A stretch of DNA of 64,000 nucleotides from positions 26,338,349-26,402,348 of the forward strand of contig CM038702.1 in NCBI GenBank assembly GCA_021613375.1, in the 5' to 3' direction. Each line of letters starts with the position of its first letter. The first letter of the stretch is position 1. Shown here in pieces: positions 1-12,900 of this stretch. The position numbers and the translations under genes were made by a program. The stretch is from Megaleporinus macrocephalus (lineage: Eukaryota; Chordata; Actinopteri; Characiformes; Anostomidae). Under the pieces are notes generated by a model. It was not told the origin of the DNA. It did not search any database and saw nothing but the letters and a program-made list of their open reading frames with translations.

Positions 1-1850
1 GCTCAAGAAAACGCCAAGAAGCATATGCTGTCTTTTTATTTTCTAGAAAATTTCAGTTTTTGATAATATTGTTTTATTATTGTTTTATATTATTGCTGAA
101 TATGTTTGCCCAAAGTCTGAGAATGTTGGTGAAAGTTCTTCAGTATTGCATTCTTTCTTCATTTTGGTGCTTTATTGTTATTTGTTTTTTGCTTTCTGCC
201 AGATTTTCGCCCTGTAACTTGTCCTGCAGTTTTCAAAATATTAGCATCGTTCCAACTCCAGATTGTGTGATTCGAGCTTGTATACAGCTTTTTGATCGGA
301 TGTACAGATTCTGAAAAACAACAGATTTCCATCTTGTTTCTGCCATAGGATCCATTTAGCCAAACCCAAACATTACGGTTTTATGAAAATGTTTGCAGGA
401 AATGCACTTTTCTAGTTTATTGTGCAGCTTTTCGTTACAAATTATATTACCAACAAACCAATTTAAATGAAAAGTAGAAATTTGCTTCTGGTGACCTAGA
501 AATAGGGCAGGACTTCAAAGATTACTTCTTCCTTTTAATTGTCATAACTTTCCTTTCTTGACATTTTTTTAGACATTTATTTCCAGGTTTAAATGAGAAA
601 ATACCAGATTTTCTGTACAGTCTCAGACTTTGGACTGTATTAGGATGGAAACAATTTAAGAGAGAAATTTTAAAACCAATGTTCATAAAGGCCCAGCTAA
701 ATGTAGAGGGCAATGGTGCACTTATCCACATTGTCTGATGGACAACAAGTTTGCGTTAGCCTCATGATTGTAATACAAGTTATTATTGCTTAAAGACCCC
801 CAAAAACTGCAGGAAAAGCAGATAGTCTGCGAGTGCCTGTGGAGAATACATAACATGAAGAAAATTAAACATGATCTTTTGCAATGTAAAAAACTTCTGT
901 TAAACTAAACTGTTGATAGGTGTAGAAAATCAAATCCAGCAACTGTTTGAAGCCTATTATATTTAGAGTTGTGAAAGTACAGCTAGAGTCGAAGTGATGT
1001 AGAAAGAACTGGCAGCTATGTTAAATAAACAGCAACCTCTGAAATGTATATTTCAGCTAAGCAGTGTGCTGTCACAGCCCACTAAAAACCATAACTCTCC
1101 TTATCTGATTGCAAAAACTTCTCCACAAGAAAGGATGTGACTTATAGGCTGTTAGATTGTAATGACGGGCATGGTCCTCCTCCCAAACTTTACTTATTTT
1201 TACTCCCATTAAATGCAACAGCACTGAGAAATAAAGCGCTGACCTGTCCTGTTTCATAAATTACATTGTAGCATAAAGTGGTCAAGAAATTCTTGAATTT
1301 CAGTTATTTTGGTGGCAAGCAATGAAATGCACTTTGAAAAGTAAGAAAGTATTTTTTTTTTCAAACATTGATTTACAAAATACATATATATTTTTATCAC
1401 AGTACACACACAATTTGATTACAGTATGTAGACATAATATAGACTAAAGCAATCATCTTAAATATGACAGATATCATTTGTTGCAGGCCTGGTTTTATCA
1501 TCTCACCAGGCCGTGTTCTGTAGATGTATATAGCGCTTGAGTGTTTTGTCATGTATGCGTTATGGGCGGTGTGATTTGAGTGTGCCCTGAGAGTGAATGT
1601 TTTAGTGAATAGTTTCTCAGTCAGATCTTCACCCTGACCCGTAATGTGCTCGGTTTTAGTGTTGTTTAAGGCCACAGTGAGGGCCTGTAAACAGAAGTTA
1701 ACCGGAATGAGCTTCAGTGTCTTCAGTTTCACACTGCTGTGTTCAGTGCTTTATCTAATTAAGCGTAGAGGGTCACTGAGCATCAGTGGATTAATGATGT
1801 GAACTGTCATATAATTCAGAACTGCTGAGGGGCTCTTCTGTAATAGAGTA

Positions 1851-1882
<32 letters not shown>

Positions 1883-1991
1883 GCCTCTCTCTTGCTCTCT
1901 TTCTTTCTCTCATTCTCTGTCTCTCTCTCTCTCTCTCTTTCTTGCTCTTTGCTTCTGTTTCTTTTTTTTCCATGCTCTTTCTCTGTACCTC

Positions 1992-2038
<47 letters not shown>
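1851..2038. repeat. CT-rich tract followed by (TATC)n
   Basis: 1851-1990 is nearly pure CT dinucleotide and CTTT; 1993-2038 is about 11 copies of the TATC tetramer. Simple sequence inside intron 1. Confidence 0.95.
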
Positions 2039-2039
<1 letters not shown>

Positions 2040-2898
2040 ATAAGTATAAAGGTTTAATGATCATACAGCAGCTCTGTTATGGTGTTTTGGATACCTGTAT
2101 CTTCAACTCTCAGCTTCACTCATGTGTCTTCATGATATGAAGCACAGGTTTTGCCTGAATAGTGAACTCCTTTTAAAAGGTTTGAGTGCTGACATCACAA
2201 GAAGGGGATACAGTGAATGGACTGGTTTTATTAGAAACCAGCTAATACTGTCACAGAAGGTTACACATCATATTGTTTCATTGTAAATAAGCCTGATTGA
2301 TGATAACAGTTATTAAATAACAGGTTATTAAAACAGATAACCCTGTATTGAATGATTATGTGTATTTAAAAAACATTTGAAAAGCTGAGTGTCCCAGAAC
2401 TTTTGATGAGTAGTGTGTATGTACCGGCTGAGCTGTGTAAGCTCGATGTTGTTGTATGTTCTGTATTTTTTTATGTCCTCGGCTATTGGCCTTCACTCTG
2501 TATCCATTATCACTCTAATGGATTCAGAACAGCACCTCCTCTTCTGCCCTTCACTCTTTATGTAATTCAACACTGCAATCACTTCTCCTCCCTCTCATTC
2601 CACTCTCTCTCTCATTCCATCCTCTCTGTCTCACTCTCTGTCTCTCTGCTCTTCTCTTCCTGTATCTCTTCTCTTTTTCTATTCCATTCTTACTCACTCT
2701 CTTTCTCTTTTTCTCTTCCATTTTTCTCTTTTCCTCTCTCTATTCTTTCTTTCTGTCTCATTTTTCTCTCTTTCTTTCTCTTTTATTCGCTCTGTATGGT
2801 TTCTTTCTTTCTTTTTTTGGTCTCATCTCATTCTTGTTCTTTTTTGGTCTTTCTCTTTTTTCTGATTTAATTTTTAGTAAATGATTCAATACATTTCT

Positions 2899-2901
<3 letters not shown>

Positions 2902-2970
<69 letters not shown>
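2902..2970. repeat. (TC)34 microsatellite at the exon 2 acceptor
   Basis: An uninterrupted CT run that ends 5 nt before exon 2. It acts as the polypyrimidine tract of that splice site. A looser T/C-rich zone precedes it from about 2575. Confidence 0.98.
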
Positions 2971-2973
<3 letters not shown>

Positions 2974-2975
2974 AG

Positions 2976-3094
2976 ATGTGGCGCGGGCAATAGAGCTGCT
3001 GGAGAAGCTGCAGGAATCCGGTGATGTTCCTGGCCATAAGCTCCAGTCTCTGAAGAAGGTTCTACAGAGCGAGTTCTGCACAGCTATTAGAGAG
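2976..3094 (+). CDS. lin7a: lin7a coding exon 2 (most of L27 domain)
   Basis: 119 nt. The acceptor TTTCAG ends at 2975 and the donor GTCAGT begins at 3095. With one base from exon 1 it encodes 40 residues, from DVARAIELL to EFCTAIRE, the hallmark start of the Lin7 L27 domain. The polypyrimidine tract before it is a long (CT)n microsatellite. Confidence 0.95.
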
Positions 3095-4446
3095 GTCAGT
3101 CACCTGCACGGCCACACACATACCTGAATTACACCAATCCTGGTCCCACTACTCACTGCTCATCTTATTCAAATAATTGAAGTCTTTTAAACCTGTACAT
3201 TCTGCTATTATGACAAACTATTGCCAGCTGTATGCAAAAACACTCGGATTCTTTACAGAAGCTTACATGTGGCTATGTATGTAATTTTCTATGTATTTGC
3301 TGGTTTAGACATATTAGAAAACAATAAATAAGAAACTTTATTTTTTAACTTAAACTTTATTTGGTGTAGTATCACCATACATAACATACATAACACTAAT
3401 TAACTACAGCCACCCAATACATTTAATTTCAAATAATGAGAAGAAAGCGAAATGGCTCAGATTTCTTTCTGAGGTTGAAGTGACACAAAGTACTAAGAGT
3501 TTGTAGTGAGCATTTTACTGCAGTATCATTAAGAAATTTGGCTCAGGACAGCTCAGGATTTGCCAGCCAGCTCAAGCTCTGCAGACACTGAACATTACTG
3601 CAAGCAATGTGAATGAGAATACCAGAGACTTTTTTCTAATAGTAGCTGTCATTGCTTATTTAGCTCTATAAATGGAACCAGTCAGTGTGCCAACAACTGG
3701 CAAGCGTTTACCACAGATTCACAGTTTGGAGTTACAGATAGCAGGTGAAATATAAAATTTCAGTTAACAAAAAGTATCATCAAGTGATGTTGTGCTGATT
3801 ACACATTTTACACATTTTGGCCCTCAGATCTGTCTGAGCACATGCAGATTTCACAGACAGTTTTGTTTTTTCTCTATTTAATTTTTGGTGTAATGTTTGG
3901 TGTAATGTAGTGTAATCAAACTCACATCTGGTAAGAGTGTGTGTGAATTTAAGTGTAGTAAATATAGGATCAAATTCAAGATTCTCCTACTTACTTATAA
4001 AGCTCTAAACAATCTTGTACCTCCTGTCCAACCTCCTTATTCCTTACAAACCGTCTCAGTCTCCTAGGTCTTCTACTGCTGGGCTTCTAAATGTCCCATC
4101 ATCTAAACTCTGTGGCTTTGGTGATCTGGCTTTTTCCAGACTCGTTCCTCGACTGTGGAACTCTCTCCCACCTGTGGTCAAACAATCTTCCTCGCTTTCC
4201 ATATTTAAATTTAATCTTAAGACTCACCTCTTCTCTCACCTACGACCTTCCCTCTGTTTAACTTACTCCTCCACTTAACATCTCTGTTGTCTAGTTATTG
4301 TTCTGTCTTCTTCTTTACTCTTTGTGTGTTCAATGTTTCTATTTTTTCTCTACAAATGATTATAATCTGCTAATGCTTGAAAGCGTCTTTGGGTTTTACA
4401 AAAGCGCTATATAAGAATAAAGTATTATTATTATTATAAACCTTAA

Positions 4447-4487
<41 letters not shown>

Positions 4488-5594
4488 CAAACACTGCTAG
4501 TTTGTATAGTTCACAAATGTATGTTATTTTTTGCATTGTTGCATTTATTTATTATTTATTGCATATTGGTATAAACGCATGCTGCTATTCTATGTTCTAT
4601 TTAAAGAGGTAGTACACTAGGCTGTTGTTTTGCAATACTGAATGTATAAAAATATAAAAACACAGGTGCAGAAAGCATATCATACAATGTGATTTACTGT
4701 GTTCAAATTTGTTATTGCGGAATTATCACCCTATGCAGTCACATCATTCTATCATCTTAAAAACAAAGTCGTTTGGTATATTTTACATTTTATTTGTTTC
4801 AGTCATTGTAATTTCAAAGCTATGAAGTTTGGTCAGTATGCAGTTTACTTACTGTTCAAACTCAAACTCCACCTACTCCACCTGTTCTATTGGTTCTCTA
4901 CCAAAACATCTGCATGAATTAGTGTGTGCTTCTTATTTAGAATATAACTGATTCATCACTTGCTCTCAAACGTTTTTGCTTGTGTCTACGCTGCATGAAA
5001 GTTTCATGAATCACACATGGAGTAGTTTGCATGAAATTAGAGGTGGTCAAATCTGCTCTTACACAGTGGAATGGTAAAGGGTGACAAAGAAAAAGAAAAT
5101 AGAAAACACATCTTATGCCATTTTTTGTAAAAGATTTGGAAGAAATATATACAATAGTTTGTGGAAATATTTGTAGTTGGAGTACCAAGCTAACAAGTAT
5201 TTGCTTTAGGATGAACTGACATAAAACATTTCAAACTGGATAATTAAATTTCATTTGATTTAAGTTTTAACCCCCATTGTTGAGAAAGTTCTGTAAAAAA
5301 CATTGATTGTTTTTGTTTTTCATTTTCATTTCCGCTTGTTCCCACTTTGGTATCTAAAAATTGTAGTGAGATGCTTGTGCATTCGAGAGACAAAAAGGTG
5401 GCCTTGATATCCTGTTTCTGGGGCTGTTGTGTTATTATTGTATCTGCTATGCATGTGTGTGAATGTGCTGGAAACTGTAATGTAGTCGTGTTATTGCTGA
5501 AGGGCTTTTTTTTTTGCTTTTGTTGTTTTGGTTCTCACTGTGTAAGTATGCTGTTTGGTAGTGGATGTTAATTCACACTCCTAGCCTGTTTGTT

Positions 5595-5645
<51 letters not shown>

Positions 5646-8600
5646 CTGCTCGTTTGGCTGTGGCTTTTCATTTCATGCCTGGGTGAACACACACACAGCA
5701 TCATAAAGACTCGATCTGTCACCTATGTTCCAGTTAGTAGCAGTCTAAAGGCAATTGGCACAATGTCAATATTCATTTACAGCTCAGACTTGGGCAGAAC
5801 ATCATATAAGCCCGGGTGATATATAACATCACAACATGTTTCATAGTACTTTAAACCAAGGGCTGTCACACAGTCTAAATAATCTTGATGAGTGATATTA
5901 TTTTGAGTGGTTAGTCATAAATAATCGCATATTATTATAGAAAGACTTTTCATTAGAAAGGAATACCTTTTGTTGGTGTTAGGATAGTATAAAGACTTCC
6001 ATAGGCACATGGGAAAATTAGCATTATATTGACATCATAATATAGTCATTAAAGTATGTAAAGAGCAACCACTTAAGCAGATGAGACACAAATATATTTT
6101 ACTTGGTTGTTTATTATTGAGATGTGTGGTGTTTTCAGTCAATGGGATAACAGTCAGGTGTGAGTGGCCACCCGATTTTATTCAAAGAACAGGGATCAGA
6201 TCCTCAAACATTTGATTGTGGACAAAGGAGGGCAAAGGAGGTTTCTGAGGATCTCATCAGGCTGGAAAGGGTTACAAAACCATCTCTAAAGAGTTTGGAC
6301 TCCACCAATCCAAAGGCAGACAGACTGTACAAATAGAGGAAATTCAAGACCACTATTACCGTCCCCAGGAGTGGTTGACCAACAAAGATCAATAAAAAGC
6401 AAGACAGCCCAGGGTAACTTCTAAGCAACTAAGGGCCAGTCTTACATTGGCTAATGTTAATGTTCACAAGACCACAACACTGAACAACAATGGTGTGCAT
6501 GGGGGGGTTGCAAGGGAAACGATTCCTGCACATCTGCAGTTTGCTCATGCAAACAAGCTAGACTGCTGTTGGAAAAATGTTTTGAGGACGGATGAGTAAT
6601 AAAACAGAACTATATGGTTAAAATGAGAGTTTTTGAAAACCTGAGCCAAACCGTAAATCTCCGGGAACCTCTTCAGAAGTAGTGAACGCCTACTGGTGGT
6701 GGTCCAAACAGGGACAAACCACAAACCGGCAACTGATGTGTTGATGGTGGAGTGTGGGGGTCTTACTCTGATATCTTCTCTATATCATTTGATATCTCTA
6801 TTCTCTATATCATTTGCTACAATGATGGACATTTTATTGAGATGTCATGCAGGACTTATAACAAATGTAACAAAAAGACATCAACGTTAGTTGAATATGC
6901 TCCTGATGATTGTTGGTCACTGTGTGAATGTGTACATTTCCAGGTAACACCATTATAATGGGGGCAGGATCTGTCCAAATATTGCGGAGGACGTGTCCCC
7001 TCCAGTATATAATGTGATTAGTGCCCTGGTTGCTGGTGAAAAAACGAGATTTTTTAAGCTTAATTTGTCTCCACTCATTCAGTCGTTCTGTCGGAGCGTG
7101 TTTGGAAGTGTGTCCAGTGTTAACATTGTAATTTAACGCTTTAAAGATTTTAGCTACACCGTCTTTATGCCAGTCAGAGACTGCTCTGTCTGCCAGCTCC
7201 CACACAGTGTGTGTGTGTGTGTGATTTCACATGCAAATCTGAGAGGTGTATGACAACGGGGCTATTATAGAAACAGAGACACAGAGACCGGTCACTATGG
7301 TGATGTCAGACACTGTGTGTGTGTGTGTGTGTGTGTGTGTCTGTGTGTCTGTGTCTGTGTGTGTGTGTGTGTGGAGAATAGCCTGATTGTACCATTCTCT
7401 CTATATGAGGGCTTACCCTATCTAATACTCAGTACTGGAGAGAGAGAGAGAGAGAGCCACATAGAGAGAGTCAGATAAAGAGAGAGTGTGAAAGTCAGAG
7501 AGAAGGTCAGACAGAGAGAGAGAGAGTCAAAGAGAGGTATTGTCTGTAAGAGCTCTGAAGGCCCCTCAGAACTGATCTATATACATACACACACACCTAC
7601 TCTATCTCTCTCTCACACACACACACAGATTTGTTGTAAACAGGCTTCCACAGAAACCTGATCTACATCACTCCTGCTCTGTGTGGCCTCTGTGTGGCCT
7701 TTCCGCTGGTAAATGGCTACTGTTACATCTAAACTGTGGTTTAACTGATCAGTATTGTGGCGGTTGTTCAAATAATGATTATTTAGTTCGGCTCTAATTT
7801 CTAACGTTCTGTTTGCTAGGTGACTGTTTGTCTGGCTAAATGCCAAAAGTCTTCAAGGTTAAAAGTCTGTGAAATAGCAGGTATAGACTAATCCCATCTT
7901 TGAAAACTATTGTTAAACCTGTGTTAGAACAGTTAGCACATCTTTATCTCACTGCAAAGGAGGATTATTTTATTTTTCTTGAAAATCGAACTCTGCTTTT
8001 GAGCCACATGGGCTGCATGTTGCCGACCCCTGGTCTAACTGATCTACTGGCTGTTTGTTAGGTTAAAGTTTAAGCTTTTGGATCATTTAGCTGTCAAATA
8101 GTGATTTTGTTGTAGAAATCATCTCTACTCTAAATGTAGCTAGAAAATAAATGTGAGTGCTACAGCGACTACAGCAAGCTGTGTTGGTTTCTGTTTAGAT
8201 CAGTTCTTGATTTTGAATTTGCTGTAAGGAAATGTGGGAACTCTCATGGCGCTCCCTGTTTATCTGTAGTGTAGGTGCTTGTATGTGTACATGTCTCTGC
8301 AGTCTGTGTCTGGGTTAATGAAAGCTGGTCGAGGCAAAGAGCCAGCCGAGTGGAGAAACAGAGAGTATGAGAAAAAGTGAAAAAGAGAGAGAGAGAGAGA
8401 AACTCTAGTTTGATTGAAATACGAGTCTGTATTACATCTTCTCACATGTGCTTATTCTTTATTACTGCTTTTAACATTAAATATTAATACTAAGCAGTTG
8501 TGTGACTTTGGAAACAGTTGTTTATTAGAGTTCCAATAAAACAGTTAGAAATTGCTCAATTGAATTGTGAGAGAGAGAAAGAGAGAGTGAAAGTGAAATG

Positions 8601-9888
8601 ACGGTGAGAGAGAAAAACAAAGGGACAGAGAGGGAGAGAGATAAAGGACAGAAAACAAAAAAAGACTAAGCACTGAAACAGAACAAGAAAGGACAGAGAG
8701 AGAGAAAGGGAGAGGTCAGAGAGGGACAGTCATTTTGTTAATCTTACTGTCAGTTTGTGGTTCTATTTCTCTGTAAACATGTAATTAATTACACTCTTAT
8801 GTAATGAATCATACTTGCATATGTTTTACATTCTATATCGATAGATTTGATTCTGTTCTTCTGTAAATAATGTGAAAATAACAAAAACTGGCTAAAAGAT
8901 GATTCTTTCTGCAAACGATGCTGAAACTTTTCATTAAATTTACATCATAATGAAATATCTCCTACTAATGAACACAGATAGTGTAGACTGTGTAGAATTG
9001 TTCAACACAATTTCTTCTCTTTTCAAAGAGCTTTAGAAAAAATCAAGCAAAATTACAGCATGCTTTTGTTACCGTGACAGTAACTGATGGGTTAAAAACA
9101 GCGGGATGTCTGCATGCGTGCAACGGAGACCAGCAGTGACGTATATCGACCTTTTTTCCTGTTCTCCCTAATAATTGCAAATATCAGAAATTGTAGGTTT
9201 CAGTCGCCGGTTACGGCACCCCACGGCAAAGCCTGTGATTTATCACATCGCTCAACGCACACTCACGCAGAGCAGCTGTTCAGCTGGCATCGGTTTGCTG
9301 TTTTTGCTGCCATCATTACTCAGATTGACAGTTAAAAGCATTTGTTTTGTGCTGGAACAGAGGACATGTCTTTCTGTCTGATCTTTGGTTTAATAGTTGT
9401 CTTTTAAAAGCCCATGTCAATAAGAGTTTGATGTCATTTGTAAATACCATAAAAATTTAAAAGTTGTTCACTCGCCATCCCATAAAGTCGATTTTTTGTT
9501 TGTGTGATGTCACAAACAACAACACATTTACATATGTCTACCTATTCAGGCTACAGTTCAGCCAAGCAGTGCTTCACTCCAGGCTGCTTTTAAACGAGGA
9601 GCCATATAGACCAGAGACAATTTATATAGATCAGTCTTAGACACAGTAACAAAATAAAGGGGTGAGGAAAGGTTGGACAGTTGGCTGTGTTGGACACATA
9701 AACTTGTATAAACATTAGAAGTGGAGCTCAGGGAAAAAATAACACAAGTAAAATGAAGGGCCCTCAAAAATTCCTTGTTTGCTTTTTCAGAAATTCTTCT
9801 TTGAGTCTTCTGCCACTCGCTGTTACAAAAACATTGCCAACCAAAACAGCCCGACCTTTATTGATATTCATGTATTTCCTGGACACAA

Positions 9889-9938
<50 letters not shown>

Positions 9939-12900
9939 AAACCTCTTTCATCCGTCAGTGCTGGTTGTTTTGATTCTACGGTGTCACCTAAACTGCATAT
10001 GGGGATTTATACTAGATGTTTATAATTCTCTTTTAGCTCTGTATAAAAGTCAACAGATTAAAGATTAAAGCTCATTTATTAGAGCAGACTACAGTGTCTC
10101 TGCCAGGGAAGCCACCACAGGCCTCAGAACTAAGCGTCAAACAGAAAAACATGAACAAAATGTTTGATTAGAACATTGTCTCAGCGTGTACGATCAGAGA
10201 AACAGTGTTTGTAGCTGGGCTGCTCGCTGTTATCATTAAACTGAAGCCGGTGAACGCTTTGCAGCTGCTGACAGTGATGCTGTTGAGTGTAATCCCTCAG
10301 CAGTGTGTACAGTGGAGATACTAAACCTGACACAAACAGCTTCAGAGCGCTTCCTCACTGACCTTAAGCCACTTTAAGTTCTGTCCCACATCTGCCTTAG
10401 CTGACTGAGTCTGAACCCAACTGCTTTAGAACTTAGTAGGCTTTACAGCACAATCTAACATTAACCTGCATGGATATCTAATGTAGTTGAAGAAGTTTTA
10501 GAGGAATATGCTTTTGCTAATATTCCCACATTCCCAAAGCATTACCATCATATGTGTATTTTGACAACAATTTCAAAATCATTTGCCTTTTTTAATTTTT
10601 TCTTGTTAAGATTAAGGAGTTGTATGTCACTAAATTCACTAATATTAAAAGTGCAATAAGGTTTTAATCACCATCTTGGTGTTTGTAATGTAGCACCATT
10701 TTAAAGAATGTAAACAACTCACAGTGACAGTCAGCCAGACTAAAGTCCAGCCTCCTGACAGGGTTTTTGTTTTAACGCAGTGTTACCACTTATGCTGCAT
10801 TCGACTGAAGCTTGCAGTTTGTAATTTTCCATCACCCCCCAGCTGCTCACTCCATCAACAGTAGTTTAGAAACACTGTAGTACTTCTTAATGAGATTTGC
10901 TTTAGATAGTCAACATACATATAGTTGGTTAAATCAATAACAGTAAACAGTAATACAAATTCATAGAGATGTCTTTCCCCACCTAGTAGCTAGAATGTAC
11001 AGAGGTTAAAAATAATGTAACACCAACTTCCCATGTATCGAGCCAAGTCAAAGGCAGCATCTGTCCCATATTAATTCAACAACTATTTGAGTTATTTATT
11101 TAGATGTATATCTGCCTCTTTTACCCTCATTTTCACCAGCCACCCTTTTATATTATGCAGAAGTTTCTTAATGAGTGCTCCAAAATGACTTGGAATTCTT
11201 TATTATTTACATAAACTTCCATTCTAAGTTTGAGGCTGTTTTACAGCCGTGTTTTTGTGTATTAGGATGGACAATTTGGTTCAAAGAACATAGAGCTGTA
11301 TTAATTGAATTGTGTTTTGCATCAGTTCACTGGACTTTTTAGCACCTGTTACAACCAGCCCTCGAGTCTGTTATAACTCAGGAGCTTTTTTTCATGCATG
11401 TGAAGATTGAAATGACAGGTGTGGGAAATAAATATGCAACTGCTACTTTGACCCAAAATATGCCCCATAACTTATGTAAGCTCATTAGATTTTACAGCAA
11501 TTAAGTACATGGAAATTCTCTACACTTCATGTGAAAGAAGAGAGAATATCCAAAATCCTCTGTCGGGATATAAAATTGAAAATACAGTGATAAATGGGAT
11601 GATTGGAAGGGAAGGTGAACTATTATTATTTTTTAATAATAGTAATAATAATAATCCCCTATCAATGGTGCACAGTGATGTAATAAAAAATCAGATGTTT
11701 TAGATGCAGAATAGATTCATTATGTTCTGATTGTAGTTAACAGAAAACAATATATATGTTTTTATTATTATTTATAATGAATTGTGTGTCCCGCAACATG
11801 AATAATAGAGGTCAATTTTTAATTTCAGTTTGACTTTAATGCCAATTTCAGTGATTGATAGCCCTTTGTCCTCCAGACAAGGACAAGGACAAGGCTGTGC
11901 CCACTTGAAAATTATATGGTAGACCACTAAGTTATTACTTATTTGATAAATAAACTGACCTTGTTCCGTCTTTCATTGATTATTTGCGTTCCAGAGGCTG
12001 TTTTATGTGTTCTATAAGCTGCTGCTGTGCTGTTTTCTGAATAGTGGCCAGTAAAGTAGATGTAATATACTTTTCTTTTTTTATGAATGTGACTGAGTAA
12101 TGGTCATTTTGAGTGGACGCTCCAGAGTCGTGATTATGCTCATAGTTGAAGTGAATGAGATGCTGTTTGAGGTACTGAATCAGAGATAAAAGCAGGGAAA
12201 GTGCTGCTGTCGCCGAGATCCTGACAGGCTCCAGCTAATAAGAGAGACGCCGTCCTTCAAACAGCACAACAGCTTTAAAAGAGCAGTCTGGAGGACAATG
12301 TGGTCAAAGAGTTAATGCTTTTTCAAATTAAACTGTTGGTGAGATATTTATATAAGAACTGTTGATAAGATGTTTATACCCCTCTTCTATTAGCTATAAT
12401 AGAGGATGGGAAATATCACCAATAATATTAAATCTATCCAACACCAGTATTCTTAACCAAACATTTAAATTTTCCATCAAACATCAGGAGTCTTAATCAA
12501 ACTCCAGACAGCATCTCTTCCACTCTGACTCTGAGCACGGGGGCCCCCCATACTCAACATACTCAATGTGTAGCCAAACACTCCTCCAACCTCATCTTCA
12601 AATTCGCTGATGACACTACCATCCTAGGCCTCATCACAGATGGAGATGAAACAGCCTATAGAGACGAGGTCAGTGCTCTGTCAGAGTGGAGCCATGACAA
12701 CAATCTCCGTCTAAACATCAGCAAAACAAAGGAGATGATTGTGGACTACAGGAAGCAGCAGAAGGGCGATCACTCTCCCCTTTACATCAACGGGGCTGAA
12801 GTGGAGAGAGTCAGCAGTGTTAAGTTCACCTCTCTGATGACCTCACCTGGTCCCTCCACACTAACACGATTGTGAGATCTGCCCGTCAGCGTCTCTTCTT

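Larger units (their letters stand above)
1..2975 (+). other. lin7a: lin7a intron 1 (3' part)
   Basis: No conserved coding segment is seen. It holds a pyrimidine-rich CT tract (1851-1990), a TATC tetranucleotide run (1993-2038), and a T/C-rich zone from about 2575 that runs into the (CT)n next to the exon 2 acceptor. Short ORFs here are low-complexity shadows of these tracts. Confidence 0.7.

Noticed and set aside
1..2975. lin7a exon 1
   Set aside because: No open segment ending in a TLDR-like sequence with a phase-1 donor was found; exon 1 must be upstream of the window.
2403..3081. Ser/Phe/Leu-rich ORF (+) and Arg-Glu repeat ORF (-)
   Set aside because: Low-complexity translations of the CT-rich tract before lin7a exon 2.
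6120..6190. Terminal inverted repeat of the Tc1 relic
   Set aside because: No convincing inverted match was found on the right side; ends appear lost.
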